This document shows positions 11,736-23,839 of a DNA stretch of 64,000 nt, piece after piece. The stretch comes from Fragilariopsis cylindrus CCMP1102 (taxonomy: Eukaryota; Bacillariophyta; Bacillariophyceae; Bacillariales; Bacillariaceae). The notes below the pieces were generated by a model. It saw only the letters and a program-made list of their open reading frames with translations, did not search any database and was not told the DNA's origin. Where the stretch lies: the NCBI GenBank assembly GCA_900095095.1, contig FMBT01000342.1, positions 62,001-126,000 on the forward strand. The letters are read 5' to 3'. Position 1 is the first letter of the stretch. Each line of letters begins with the position of its first letter. The position numbers and the translations under genes are program-made.

Positions 11736-11815
11736 TAATTAGAAGTATTATTGTTATCAATATTACTACTACTACTGTTATTAATATTACGTTCTATGTA
11801 TTGTTTATTATTTTA

Positions 11816-12989
11816 TTACAAGTGGAAATCACCTGCATGATGCCTTTTCGATCTAATTGCTGCATATTGAGCTTGTACTCTTCTTCTCATAATTTCCATA
11901 GAATTCTTTTCTGCTTCGACTTGTGCATCCGACATACCATAACTACTACTACCTTTTGATTTCTTGTTTTTGGTGGAAGTTGTTGTTACTGTTGTACTAG
12001 TAGTAGGCGTATGCATCTGTGTACTTTGTGCTTTTGTACTAGTAGATTTATCTTTTGATTTTGCTCCTCTTGGTATTGTACGAAAAGTTGGTGGACGTTC
12101 TGCTCGTTCACCAAAATTTACAACATCCTCTTTAAATGATTTTTCTGGATCACTATGCCTATAACGATAAGCTTCCTTTTTAGCATCATTATCAATAGCA
12201 GCATCATCATCGTCATTATTATATCCAGTATTTGATGCATAATTTTGGGATGGACCACCACGTCCTTTTCTTTTCTTCTTATTTTTCATAAATTCATTCT
12301 TCCGTTGTTGTTTTTCAACATTTTTTGGTCCAACTGTCGAATTTTTAATAATTTGTCTTGTTTCTGCTTTAGCTCTTTTATTAAATGCTCTTTTACTTTC
12401 ACCTTCCATCCGTGCATGACTAATCTTTCTTTCTTTTCAGATTTTTGTTCTGCCTGCTTATCCAATCGTAGTAATCGTGTTACTTTGGATTCATCTTGAT
12501 CAGTTTTTGGTATATTTGCAACATTTCCTGTTGACGTCATAACTTTGTCATAGGCAGCTTCGTCATTATTATTATTCGATTCCAATTCGTTTGTATTACT
12601 AATCTTATATACTGTAGATGTTGCAGTAGATTCACCAAGCATGTTGTCATTCGTTTCAAGTTTTTGTCTTTTAACACTCCCCATCAAATCTGCCATATCA
12701 AATTCATCCCTATCAGATGGTGGTATATCAAATCCACCATCATCATCATCATCATTATTCTGTTTAAATTTATTATTATTCTTACCACCCTTTCTGGACG
12801 ATTGTTGGATACTCTTATTCTTTTCTTCTTAGCTTTCATCTTTTCAGCTTTCATACTTCTTTTCTTTACTTTTCTACCACTATCTCCAAGACCCCAAATA
12901 CCAACGGTAGGCAAATCAATTTTTCCTCCATTTTTCTTTGAGTATGGATCACATGACTTGATCTTTTTGTAATTAGACAAACGTCCCAT
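11816..12989 (-). CDS. CCDC137-like nucleolar/chromosomal protein
   Basis: The protein starts MGRLSNYKKIKSCDP at 12989, followed by a very basic block (KVKKRSMKAEKMKAKKKR), then an Asp run and a long charged helical region (KSEKKERLVMHG, then GESKRAFNKRAKAE). The C-terminal half has NFGERAERPPTF, comparable to the KFGEV-xxPP motif of vertebrate CCDC137, and ends with a helix (EIMRRRVQAQYAAIRSKR) resembling the CCDC137 tail. CCDC137 is a basic nucleolar/perichromosomal RNA-binding protein. Two frame breaks occur, at a CCC run 12788-12790 and near 12409-12412. In the first, adding one base joins RPER to GGKNNNKF and a downstream Asp run. Both look like missing bases. It is divergent from the NPPY methyltransferase-like gene, with a 374-base shared promoter region. 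Confidence 0.6.
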
Positions 12990-13363
12990 CTTGTCTTAAA
13001 TTAGTTTTTGTTATAGAAAGAATCTCGCTGTAAGAAGACTTGAACTGCGATGTACAGTAATGGAATAAAATATAATGAATATAAATTCTTTCGAATTGCT
13101 GTACCAGTACTTCGAAGTAATGCTCTTACGTCGATGAGCGATGATAAATCAATTTTATCGTAAAAATTGGGTGGCCTGCACTGTAATTAATAATTAGCTA
13201 GAACAGACTTAGCGCCAAATTGTTAAATATGTACCCCCTTCAAATTAAATGCACAATTTAATAGAACAAAGTACTTCAAAATATTAACAACAAGCAACAA
13301 GCACGAACAGAATTACAGAATACAGTAGAACAAAACAAAACCGATAGCAATGATATATCAGCC
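12990..13363. promoter_or_regulatory. Divergent spacer, CCDC137-like / NPPY methyltransferase-like
   Basis: A 374-base non-coding stretch between two start codons on opposite strands, expected to contain both promoters. AT-rich; no RNA gene or clear factor site recognised. Confidence 0.45.
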
Positions 13364-14473
13364 ATGGGTGATCATAAACGAAAGAGAGAGCAGAATAAGA
13401 AGGAAAAGAAGAATGTGTGGCATCCCAATTTTCAATACGAAGTTGACTATAATGATCACTTTGAGACACCTATTGAAGCATATCAAGATATAATCCCCTT
13501 GTTAGATTTAGTATTAAAAGGCCCAGAGAACAATAGTATGAACGACGACGACGACAATGATAATGATAATCGAGTAGTAAAAAAAGATCGTACTACAAGT
13601 ACAAGTACAAGTACCGATGGTATTATTTATGATCCATATTATTGTAATGGACGTACAAAAATTATTCTGAATAAACTTGGGTATAATAATGTTGTACATG
13701 AGAAACGTGATTTTTATAAAGATATTGAAAATCTACAAGTACCAGATCATCATATACTCATAACAAATCCACCATATTCAGATTCACACAAGGAACGTTG
13801 TTTAGAATATGTGGTCAAACAATATCAAACAAAAAATATATCATTTTTCTTATGATGCCAAATTATGTTGCCGCACGTAGTTACTACAGGCGTATATTAG
13901 GTGATACAATTATGATGTTGCATATTACGTACCAAATAAAGGTAATGGTAATGATTATAATTATTCACATCCTGAAGGGACCGGGAAAGAAGTATCACCA
14001 TTCTCATCCTATGGTTTTGTGGTATAGGGAAAGACGTTATAAAAAAATATACTAATAATACAATAAACAGTAGTAAGACTAGTAGGACTAGTCACGAGGC
14101 TAATGATAATAGTAAGGGACAACAAGATCAAATCGAGGAGGACTGAATCCGAATCTGAATCCGAATTTTGTTAAGTCTTATGACGAATTGGTTTCACTTG
14201 GTGTCATTTCATTACAGAATCGTCCAAATCCAAGAAAACGAAAGAAAATGCGAAAAGAAGTACAGGTGGTGGCACAGGCACAGGCACAGAGCTTGAATGC
14301 TACTAACCTCATACCAGTAACAGTAGGACAAAAACATCAAGCAACATAAAAATTCGGCAACAAAAGAAGTCGATATCAAAGGGAAGAAGATGGATAGTAC
14401 TAGTACTGCTAGTACTACTACTAAAGGCAAATACCGAAATAGTAATGGAAAGAGAACGAAGAAACGTTTTTAA
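13364..14473 (+). CDS. NPPY-motif nucleic-acid methyltransferase-like protein
   Basis: The N-terminus is a basic leader (MGDHKRKREQNKKEKK), then HFETPIEAYQDI, DPYYCNGRTKIILNKLGY and LITNPPYSDSHKERCLEY. The N-P-P-Y tetrad is the catalytic motif of gamma/beta-type N6-adenine and N-methyl-dA/rA methyltransferases. DPYYCNGR sits where the SAM-binding acidic residue is expected, and the following MMPNYVAARSYYR fits the next strand. Later pieces in neighbouring frames (DVAYYVPNKG, HPEGTGKEVSPFSSYGF, NPNFVKSYDELVSLGV) look conserved. The coding sequence then ends with a Lys/Ser-rich tail at 14473. The frame breaks near 13844-13848 (T5), 13910, 14030 and 14145. The first is repaired in concept by one extra T. 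The substrate is unknown. The basic leader and tail suggest a nuclear protein. It converges with DHX16, 82 bases apart. Confidence 0.65.
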
Positions 14474-14555
14474 ATTAATGAAAGGTTTTTTTTTGTTTTC
14501 AAGAATAATTACGGTATTGATTTATATTATTTTAGGTATTTATTTATTCATTCAT

Positions 14556-17500
14556 TCATCTGCCTCTCGATTTTGATTTTGGCATCTTCTTTGCTTTTGA
14601 ATCTTCGACATCGCTTTGTTGATAGTAATGCGGTGCAATTTCAACCAACCACGATGGGTCAATTGGTGCTACTTGTCTCATAAATTCCTTCGTAGTGAAT
14701 GCCAATTCAAAATAAACGAGCCATAGTGGTGGTTCTCTTCTTTAGAAAGGACGCTACTAGGATGGATATATACCGTTCGTTGTTGCTTTACTGTTTGGTA
14801 ATCCCCAGTCCTACCTAACTTTGCAACGTTGTAGAAAAACCAGACGTTATAGCTTTCAGCAATGCGTCATTATCGTCAGGTTTGGATACAGTTTTATCAA
14901 TCTCACCCGTTCGCATAGATTTTCTAATTGTTCACGAATATCACGAGCCCTGCGAATACTCCGTACTTGAACAAAATTCTCGAAACACCAACCGTCACTA
15001 TAATCTGTAGAAGCCCAATCTGTGTAGCACCGCAACATGGTGGCGTGATCACCACCACCACCTCTAGCAAAATTCATCCTAGCCGTGTCGGCCATAATCT
15101 TCTTCTCTTTGGGACGATAAAAAACTGACGATCCCAGTGAAAGCATTGCAACCGTTGATAACACCTCTGAAACGCATTTGTATTTTTCTGAACATATGAC
15201 GCTCTTGCTAAGCATAGGCTCCAATGGGAATTCTGCCATTCGTCTCCCCAGCTTCGTCAGTTCACCAACATCGTTTAAAGCTCCAAGCGCATATAATTGC
15301 TCAAGTGATCGGATTAAGGCATCGGCGGGAGCTGCAGCATACCAAAGTATTGAAAAAACAAAAATCAAAAGTGTTATTTAAAATAGATAAATATTCAAAA
15401 CATCTGAGAATAATAATTGTAAAAAAGACGACGACGATGACTTACGTTTATCCATAAAATCGAAATGAATCAAATCGTTTATACCAAGGCTTTTTAACAT
15501 TAGAACGACGTTCCCTAAATTAGTCCTCAAGATTTCCGGTATTGTATTTGCGTCGAGTTCGTGCTGGAATGACCAAGCCGTGAATAAACGAAAGCACTTT
15601 CCAGGCGCAGTCCTACCTGCTCGTCCCGCTCGCTGATTTGATGCGGCTTGAGACACAGGTGTGACGACAAGAGATTCCATACCAGATCGAGCATTGTACG
15701 ACTTCTGTTTGTTGAAACCGGTGTCTATGACGTAACATATACCATCGATTGTTAGAGACGTCTCAGCAATGTTTGTAGCTAACACCACCTTCCGAGCTCC
15801 TTTGGGTGTTTTTTCAAAAATCTTCGCTTGCTGTTCGGATGGTAAATTAGCATACACTGGGCAGATAAGCAGTTCACTAATTCGAGACCCTAGATTCCTT
15901 GTCCTTTGAATCAAAATTTCAGTTGCAGTTTCAATTTCTTCTTGACCTGTTAAAAAGACCAGGACGTCCCCACTACCAACAGGCTGAGAAACGTGTATCT
16001 GCAAGACTGTCACAACAGCTGCGTCAACATAATCTGCCTCTGGCGATTTTGTGTAAAAGATATCGACTGGGAACATTCTTCCTGGAATCATAAAAATACT
16101 AGCATCATCGAAATACTTTGAGAATTTTTCTGCATCCATAGTCGCACTCGATATAATCAATTTCAAGTCAGGTCGGAAGCGGACAATATCCTTCACAAGA
16201 CCAAAGAGAATATCGCTGTGTAAGGTTCGTTCATGGGCCTCATCGATAATCATGCAAGAGTAGCTCGATAAATCTGGTTCCGTTAAGATCTCTCGCAACA
16301 ACATACCATCCGTCATGTACTGAATTACAGTTGCTTCGCTTGTGCAATTTTCGAAACGAATGGAATACCCAACTTCCTTTCCTAACTTCACATTCATTTC
16401 TTGCGATACTCGAGCGGCCACACTCATGGCAGCAACCCGACGTGGCTGCGTACATCCAATTTTTCCAAGTTCCGAATATCCAATTTCGTGCAAATATTGT
16501 GGTATCTAAAGGAAAAAAGACAGATAAAGCACGAGTGCGAATATGATGGTGAATAAGAGTGAGAAAACAACCAAAAACAAAGATAAAAAGATTATCGGAT
16601 AACTGCTTTGATACAAAAGTAGGAAGTTTACCTGCGTCGTCTTTCCACTACCCGTTTCACCGACTAACACAAGGATCTGATGGTCTTTTACAGCAGCTAG
16701 AAACTCTTCTCGATACGGAAAGACTGGTAGTTTCTTTCTGCCCGCAAGGATTTTCTCGTGTTCCGTAATTGGTTTGAGTGCTACCAGCTTATCATCTTCG
16801 TCTTCTTTTTTGATCTTTTCTTTGACTTTGCTATGTTTTTTATCCCTTTTGTCGTATCCCTTAGTAGTCTCTTGCATGACGAAATCTATCTGATCTTCAA
16901 ACACAAGATCGTACTGTTTCTCATTTGAGGGTTTCTTTTTCTTATGAGTGATATCCGCTTTTCTCGTTTGAGACTCTTCCCATAGTTCCTGTTCTGATTT
17001 TTCTCTCTTATCTTCAACGTATCGTGAGCTTAGTCGTGCTTGATCTTGAGCGTCCTTGGTATCCTTCTCGTCGTATTCATCAGGTAAACGATAGAATCCG
17101 TCATCTTGATTTTCGTCTTCATTCTCGTTCTTTTCGACCATTTTGATGATTTTTCTACCCAACTCGATTCGTTTCCGTTCCGTCGTAGAAAGCTTTTGGT
17201 TCCGAAACAATTCTTCCTCATCTTCCAACGATTGTTTCAACAATGTAACTTCCCGCTCTTGTCTTTTTTTCAGATATACTCTTCTACTTTCTGTACGCAA
17301 TCTATCCAAATTCATTTCCTCTCCGTCATCGGCAACAACAGTCTCTCCCCGAGCCAATCGTTCTTCCATGTTGATTCGCTCTTTCAATACTTCTTTGGAT
17401 TCGTCTTCTTTTTCATCACCATCATTAGATTTTTGACGTGTTTTATTTTGATCTCGATCCAACATTCGTTGCACAAATTCGTCTCTTTCTCTTTTGTCCT

Positions 17501-18221
17501 TTTCTCGTTCCAATTCGGCACGTTCTTCTGGAGTTAAAACATCATCGCTCTTCATCTTTGACGTTTCGTTATCATCGTCGGGGCTATGTTCGTTGTCACG
17601 TTGACGTTTTTCCTGCCGTCTTTGTCTACGGTCTTCGATAGAATCTCCTCGGACAACGCCGCTTGTTTGTATATTATTGTCGTCGTCGTCGTTTCCCTCT
17701 TCTTGACTATCATCATCGTCGTCGTCGTTGTCATGGGACCGGTAACGTTTCTTTTTTTCTTTGAGACGGTCTCGTTTTGTTGATTTTCCACTCTTTTTTT
17801 TGTTCGACGATGAAGATGATTTCGTCTTTCGCTTTTCTCGTCGCTGAATATTGTCGCTTTCCTCATCGTTCACGTTGTCTACGACCTCATCTTCTAACAA
17901 AGAATAATCTTTCGCCTTTTCGGCCCATTGAGCATTGTTCATTCCCGACGACGAGGACGACGATGACTTAGAGCCACCATTGCTTTTATCAACACGAGAC
18001 CTCTGAAAGAGACCCCTGCAAAAGGATCTTTGCGCCTCCGCCGAAGCTTTGACGTCACCCTCTCTCAATATTAACTCGATTTCAGTTGCAGTCTTGGCCT
18101 TGGATGCGATGTGCACCAGATAGGAAGCCAAAGCGGAATCCGCAAATCCCAACAGAGAATGGAGATTATCTTCGCACCATTGTTGTAAGATTACAGTGCT
18201 TCTGTTGGAAGATTTTCCCAT
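14556..18221 (-). CDS. DHX16: DEAH-box pre-mRNA splicing ATPase, PRP2/DHX16
   Basis: PRP2/DHX16 remodels the activated spliceosome before the first splicing step. Exon 1 (16632-18221) begins with a PWI-like segment ([25 protein letters not shown]), a long charged, coiled region, and motif [11 protein letters not shown] at its end. Intron 1 is 16506-16631. Exon 2 has [15 protein letters not shown] (motif II), [10 protein letters not shown] (motif III) and [12 protein letters not shown] (motif VI). Intron 2 lies at about 15331-15454 with donor gtaagt. Exon 3 holds the winged-helix, ratchet and OB-fold region ([22 protein letters not shown]-like [40 protein letters not shown]) and ends [13 protein letters not shown] at 14556. 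Two one-base deficits interrupt exon 3, at the T run 14892-14895 and near 14731-14735. The length and motif order match full-length PRP2. Confidence 0.95.
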
Positions 18222-18637
18222 TACGATGCTTTGTAATTACAGTTTAAATATATTATTAATGTTTTACTTTTGTTGCTTGTTTTGTGTTTTGTCGCCTTGT
18301 TTTATGTATGTTGTATTTGTTTTGTGGAGCAAAAGCAAACTTGTGATCGGATCCTATGAATGAATCGTACATACTATAAGTATTTTGATATCAGCGTATT
18401 TATGCTTTAATAGAGATCCATTCCCGCTTCGAAAACGACATCAAGAATAGAACTCTAATGATGTAATAGTCGTAAAATACAGTATGAGGAACACGTACTT
18501 AGTATGGAAGGTGTGTCCTGATACGAATGGTCTGGAGGATTTTAAAACTTTAGAAGTATTCGCAACACGTCATAAAGAGAAGAATTTTGTATTCATAAGC
18601 TAGTACGATAATCTATATTTCTTATATCAATACTACA
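18222..18637. other. Spacer between DHX16 5' end and PELP1-like 3' end
   Basis: A 416-base AT-rich spacer. It should hold the DHX16 promoter and the 3' end signals of the next minus-strand gene. No gene, repeat or RNA recognised. Confidence 0.45.
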
Positions 18638-21565
18638 CTACTCATCATCATCGTCATCTGAATCTGGTCCACCGTCGAAAATTTCCGGAAGAGCGTCATC
18701 GTCGCTGTCATTTAAACCATCTTTTCCCTCGTCGTTTTCATTTTCATGTTCTTCTAATGTCACTTTGCTTTTTGTAACCTGTTCCTCCATATTTTCGCCA
18801 TCATCATTTTCGTTAGTATGTTGAATCGTTGCTTCTTCTTGGATTTGAACGCCAGTTGAGTCTTTCGCTGCTAGCTTAGGCTCGTTATTCCTTTCTTTAC
18901 TCGACTCCGGCTGTATAGTCATTTCTTGATCCACTCCAGTAGTATCAAGTGATCCTTTGTGTGTTGCTTTAGCATCAGATACTCCTTCAACACGCTTCTC
19001 AATCTTCTTCTCTGACAAAGCCTTTTGGCGCTTGGCAGCTTTTTCTTGTTGCTCTTGCTGCCGTCTCTCTTCGACTTTCCTTTTTTTGGCAAGTTCTAGT
19101 TCTTCCGTCTTCTTTCTTTTTTCAATAGCTTCGTTTCGGGCTGTTTGGATATTTGCTGCTAATGAGATAGCTTCTGTTGTCGCCGCATTGGTGTTTGCCA
19201 AAACAGCACGAGCTACGTATGTCAATGCCGGTGCACGCGGGACAGCTATGGTATCACAAATTCCCAGAGCTGCTCTAGCATTTAAGGAAACATCCATATC
19301 TATGTCATCTGTTAATTTTTTCGCCGTGACTGCTAGCAAATCGACGAGTGAGCTTGAAGCACCATCTTGCCACGGGGTAGTGACGCAGCTGCAAGCCAAC
19401 CGAAGAATGGAAACCTTAACAGGTGCCCAGGTGAGGATTTGAATAGCGGATAGTCCGGTTCCACCCAATTTCGACAGAGCGGTAACGACAACAGATTCTA
19501 TAAGGGAGCGAATAGAAGTCAGAAGAAAGCCTCCACAAGATGACAATGACATCTCTAAACAAGCTGCCGACGTCTTGATAAGTTCTATGCGTTCCGCACT
19601 GGTGCCCCAATCGTTGTCAAAATCATCAGTTTGGATCTTATTGTTGCTAATTTGTTCGACCAGACATCCTACTATAAGATTGATAGTTTTTTCACCGTCC
19701 GTACTTGCAGCAGTCAGAGATTGAGATGTTGACGATGATGATTGTGAATGATTAAGCGATGATGCACCGTTGTCACACCCAAATACCATAATTGCTTTAC
19801 CAAAAGTTCTGATTGCAAGCGTTCTTGAAACAATAGAAAGATGAAGCCACCGTCGTTTCTTTCCTTCCAATTGCGCGGCACTTGTTGGCTCGATGACTTT
19901 GCGAACGGGACCAGAACTTGAAGTCAAAATTGACGCATATGATATTCGTAGGATGCGACGAGCATATGGCAATAAGACCGGACCACCCACTGCAGCTAAA
20001 GTACAGTCCAATATCTCGTGACCCATCAACTTGATGTGATTGGCTACCTCTGTTACTATAATTCTTGGGCTCAGCAATCCATTATCTACGTTTTCATCTC
20101 GAAGTCGTCGTTTCGTTCTGTAATACACTGTTTCAGATGAGAGGGGGAATGAAACAAAGGACTCAACAACTGCAAGAACCTTTGTAATTTCAACCTGCGC
20201 ATCAACTAAAGTTGAACTACAATGATACCTATCTAAACCGTCTTGGAATAGAAGGAAATGGAATACTTTGGTCAATCCACGTGATAATCGATAAAAGCAA
20301 CGAAGTCGATATGATTCATTCGAGATATCTCTTCGAACAAAGTTTATCCAATCTTCCAAAAATGTGTCCATTGCTCCATTACTAGAATGAGAATTATCCG
20401 TTTGTGTCGTACTACGACTTTGACTTTGTGATTTCGTAAGAGGAGCCATTGTTCCAAGAACTGTAGATAACGCTGTCAGTGTATCCAATAACTGTGCATT
20501 CCATATATCCGATGGAGTTTTTCGATCTGTACCGCCCGCTAGTGGCAGACAAGATATAAGCCTGGCTGCAGATTCTTGAACAGAGTCATTATCCATTACT
20601 AAAAGTTTCCAGGAGATCTTGTTAAGTTCAAGCAATAATGATGTACTTCTAGAAAGCTTGGTACCAAACAAACTAACAAGAGAGCATGCTAATTTGATCG
20701 AGGAAGTAAGAGTCGAAACATGTGTTTGTTCATCCCATTCTACCAAAGTTAAACACTTTTCAGAATATTTTCTTTTCTCTAATGACGACTGCAATTTCAT
20801 ATCGTATTCAACCCATTGCATAGTATTAATGAGACCTGTCAATATAGGTTTACCAGATTGTGCCAATAATTCATATTCTGCTAGGTTGCATGTATCCGAC
20901 TCCTTGTCGACCTTGATATGTTGACTGATCGATAAGCACAGTTCAGTGGCAAGACGTATTAGTAGGGCTTTATCGTCATCTATTGAATTGGCTTTACTCA
21001 TATCATTGGTCAGTGGTAGTATCCTTAAAATGGCAGTAAATATCAGGACCTCGTCCTCTTGTTGTTGTGATGCGGATGATTCGCACATTGTTACACCGTG
21101 TTGATGTTGTTGGACTCGAAGATCATCAGAGTTATTGCTGTTGTTTTTGCTGTTATTTTTCTTGTTTCCTCTTTTTTTGCCATTACGTTTCCTGCCTCCT
21201 TCTGCGCCTCCACCTCCAACTCCTCCTCGTGATGTGCTGGAATTTACCATGGATAATATCCGTTCTGCTTTTTCTGAATCCCCTCGTAGAAGGCCATGTC
21301 GTGAATATACCGCAATTAAATGATTAAATAAATCGACTGTCTCTTGTATGGTAGCTTCATAATCTTCGTCATCCTTTTCTTTTTTCTCTAGTAGTCGAAT
21401 TAGACTCAAAAGTCTTGATGGGTAATTCTTCTTGTCGGCTGTATCGGATGTGGCCGGTTCGATTAAACCGTCAGTATTTTTTTCGGTGTGGTTGCTTTTC
21501 CCCGAGTCAACCACCGGGAAAGGAGGAATAAGTCCACTAGCAGTCAAGAATAATTGACGTTCCAT
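18638..21565 (-). CDS. PELP1/RIX1-like helical repeat protein (tentative ribosome-biogenesis factor)
   Basis: I start the protein at the ATG at 21565 (MERQLFLTASGL), because the open frame upstream to 21679 has no ATG. The result is about 975 residues. Most of it is HEAT-like alpha-helix pairs (for example LIRLLEKKEKDD, AARLISCLPLAGG, SILRLACSCVTTPW), followed by ALGICDTIAVPRAP, which resembles the VPRAP region near the end of the RIX1/PELP1 helical domain. A basic coiled coil (KRKKTEELELAKKRKVEERR) and a strongly acidic tail ending PDSDDDDDE close the protein, as in PELP1. RIX1/PELP1 acts in pre-60S maturation in the nucleolus. A Lys/Asn-rich insert lies around residues 110-150. No frame damage. 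The family call rests on architecture and one motif and could be wrong. Confidence 0.45.
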   Translation of the reverse strand: MERQLFLTASGLIPPFPVVDSGKSNHTEKNTDGLIEPATSDTADKKNYPSRLLSLIRLLEKKEKDDEDYEATIQETVDLFNHLIAVYSRHGLLRGDSEKAERILSMVNSSTSRGGVGGGGAEGGRKRNGKKRGNKKNNSKNNSNNSDDLRVQQHQHGVTMCESSASQQQEDEVLIFTAILRILPLTNDMSKANSIDDDKALLIRLATELCLSISQHIKVDKESDTCNLAEYELLAQSGKPILTGLINTMQWVEYDMKLQSSLEKRKYSEKCLTLVEWDEQTHVSTLTSSIKLACSLVSLFGTKLSRSTSLLLELNKISWKLLVMDNDSVQESAARLISCLPLAGGTDRKTPSDIWNAQLLDTLTALSTVLGTMAPLTKSQSQSRSTTQTDNSHSSNGAMDTFLEDWINFVRRDISNESYRLRCFYRLSRGLTKVFHFLLFQDGLDRYHCSSTLVDAQVEITKVLAVVESFVSFPLSSETVYYRTKRRLRDENVDNGLLSPRIIVTEVANHIKLMGHEILDCTLAAVGGPVLLPYARRILRISYASILTSSSGPVRKVIEPTSAAQLEGKKRRWLHLSIVSRTLAIRTFGKAIMVFGCDNGASSLNHSQSSSSTSQSLTAASTDGEKTINLIVGCLVEQISNNKIQTDDFDNDWGTSAERIELIKTSAACLEMSLSSCGGFLLTSIRSLIESVVVTALSKLGGTGLSAIQILTWAPVKVSILRLACSCVTTPWQDGASSSLVDLLAVTAKKLTDDIDMDVSLNARAALGICDTIAVPRAPALTYVARAVLANTNAATTEAISLAANIQTARNEAIEKRKKTEELELAKKRKVEERRQQEQQEKAAKRQKALSEKKIEKRVEGVSDAKATHKGSLDTTGVDQEMTIQPESSKERNNEPKLAAKDSTGVQIQEEATIQHTNENDDGENMEEQVTKSKVTLEEHENENDEGKDGLNDSDDDALPEIFDGGPDSDDDDDE

Positions 21566-21990
21566 TATAATTAGTCGTTGTTCTCTATATTTCTGCTCGT
21601 CTTGGTGGATGTCGGTCAGGATAATAAGTATCAATAAATAGTAATAATGTTGTTGTTTGAGAAATTTTCTTAAAGACAAATAAATTTGAAAAAATAAGAG
21701 AGAGAGAAAATAATGTTCAAAAAATCAGGAATTTTTATTGCTGGGTGGTGATGAGAGCGTAAAAACGATCGAAGCCAGACGAAAAGTAGTTATCACAAAC
21801 ACTTAACACAAGTATTTATTTTCTCTTCAACTTCACAATTCACCTTCACAATTCACCTTGGTACGATAAAAGAATTATATCAAGTAATATAACAACACAA
21901 TAACAATAATGTTTTCCAACTTGCTACTACAATAAACCACCGCTACCTTGAGCTAGAGTACCGTAACACAACAGCAAGATAATCTCGAAA
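21566..21990. promoter_or_regulatory. Divergent spacer, PELP1-like / TRM13
   Basis: A 425-base stretch between start codons on opposite strands, expected to act as a bidirectional promoter for two RNA-maturation genes. It contains an imperfect direct repeat (acaattcaccttcacaattcacctt, about 21835-21859). No coding sequence is supported. Confidence 0.5.
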
Positions 21991-23839
21991 ATGGTGAAAC
22001 GGGCTGCTATCTGCTTGGATAGTTCTGGAGAACCCCAGCCTCCTCCTGAATGGGATCGCTGTATGGCATATTTGGGACAACATAAAGGACGCTTTTGTCG
22101 ACAACATCCAGCTAGTGGGAGAAAATATTGTGGAAATCATCAGCATCTAGAAGAGAAAATAGCAGCAGATATTTCACATGGTCGAAAGAGGATTCCATGT
22201 CCAATTGATCCATCACAGTAAGCAGAATAAATTCGAATCAAAATCAAGTTTGATCGATTCGGTTTTTTTTAAATTTTTTTTACTTCACAAGTTATGTAAA
22301 GAATCGAATGAATTGTACTCTAAAATGACTACTGCTTTGACTTCTTTTAAATCTTTGAATCTGTATTTATTTTATAGCACGATTTATTCACACAATCTTA
22401 AGAAACATATCCGGATTTGCCCTACAGCCAAAAAAAAGAAATTGGAGGAGGAAGAACCTCACTTTCAAAGAAATGTGAATTGTGGAGGACACGGACAACT
22501 ACTACTTTCTTCCATCTCATCACTGTCGTCGTCGCCGGCGCCATCATCGTCGTCGTCTTCGTCTTTTGAACCTGGAACTTCAATATGGGCCCAGCGTATT
22601 GCTTGTCGTGTTCTGCGTGTACACAAATCTCTTTTTTCTGCTGGACAGGATCGTATTGGAAAGGATAACAAAGCAAATTGTGGCGACGATGATGATGTTT
22701 CAGCTATTACCTGTCAAGATATACACGATGCAATCGCTCTGAAAGATTTATCGCAACCAGAAATAGATGCAGGGATCATAAAAGGTTTTCAAACACATGC
22801 TATTAAGAGTGGAGGAGATAGACATATACATCAAATTGCTAGTTTGATTGGACATTTAAGACTAATGGGTTTATTTGAAAGACCAAATGATAATGAAAAT
22901 GAGAAGCAAATAATATCAACTCCTGCTGATGATGTCAATCGAAAATTGGCTAGTACACCATCAAAGAAATCGAAACCTTTATTATTCCTGGAGATGGGGG
23001 CCGGTCGGGGAATGTTGGGGTTGGCAGTAACAGGTTTGTCGGCAGCCTGTGGTATAAACACACATTTTTGCATGATAGATAAAGCCGGTTCTCGTTCAAA
23101 AGCTGACACAGCATTTCGTAGTATCACAGAGAATGCAGATACATCATATATAAAGCTTGATGAGGTAAATTGGTGTAGATTATGTTGCGATCTGGCCCAT
23201 GTCACCCTTCCCGCTGTTCTAGACGATGATAAGTATAAAGAAGCCAAGGTTATCGTTATTGCCAAACATCTATGTGGTGCAGGAACGGATTTGGCACTAA
23301 AGGCACTAGAACCCATTAAACACAGGGTCGATTCGTTGTTGATTGCAACTTGTTGCCATGGGATTTGTGATTACCAACACTATGTTGGTCGAGACATTTT
23401 GCGTGATATTATGGAGGGAAAAGACTGCGACAACAAAGATAGTACCATTCCTTTGTTTGGTCCATCAGAATTTGATCTCCTCCGTCGTTGGTGCGCTGCC
23501 ACTGTGGCAACTCGAGAAGGAAAGCCTAGAGCTTGTGTTGATGATACGGAATGTCTTGAAGATGACGACAGTGAGCATAAAAATGTATTTGTCGAAAATG
23601 ATACCAATGGTAACTCCGAGAAAACATCGGTCTCATATGTTGTTCGTCAACTCAATTTGTCATGTGGCATTCAGGGCTTGGGTCGTGCCTGTCAACGTTT
23701 GATCGATTATGGAAGATCCAAATACATCCAACAACAGATCTTTCAAAACGACGACGAGAGAACGATTGTAAATTTGAGCCACTACGTTGCTCCCGACGTA
23801 ACACCACAAAATGCTATATTGTGGGCCTATCGGAAATAG
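21991..23839 (+). CDS. TRMT13: tRNA:m4X modification enzyme TRM13 (2'-O-methyltransferase at position 4)
   Basis: TRM13 2'-O-methylates nucleotide 4 of the acceptor stem of certain tRNAs. Exon 1 has the TRM13 CCCH zinc finger (C24, C36, C47, H50 in CMAYLGQHKGRFC and YCGNH). The U11-48K-type CHHC finger is split by the intron 22218-22377 (donor gtaagc, acceptor tttatag): CPIDPS before it and YSHNLKKHIRICP after it. The catalytic region has the SAM-binding MGAGRGMLGLAV, IVIAKHLCGAGTDLAL and IATCCHGICDY, all typical of the family. Low-complexity Ser and acidic inserts lengthen it. The stop is at 23839. No frame breaks. Its promoter is shared with the PELP1-like gene. Family identification is firm. 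Confidence 0.94.
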
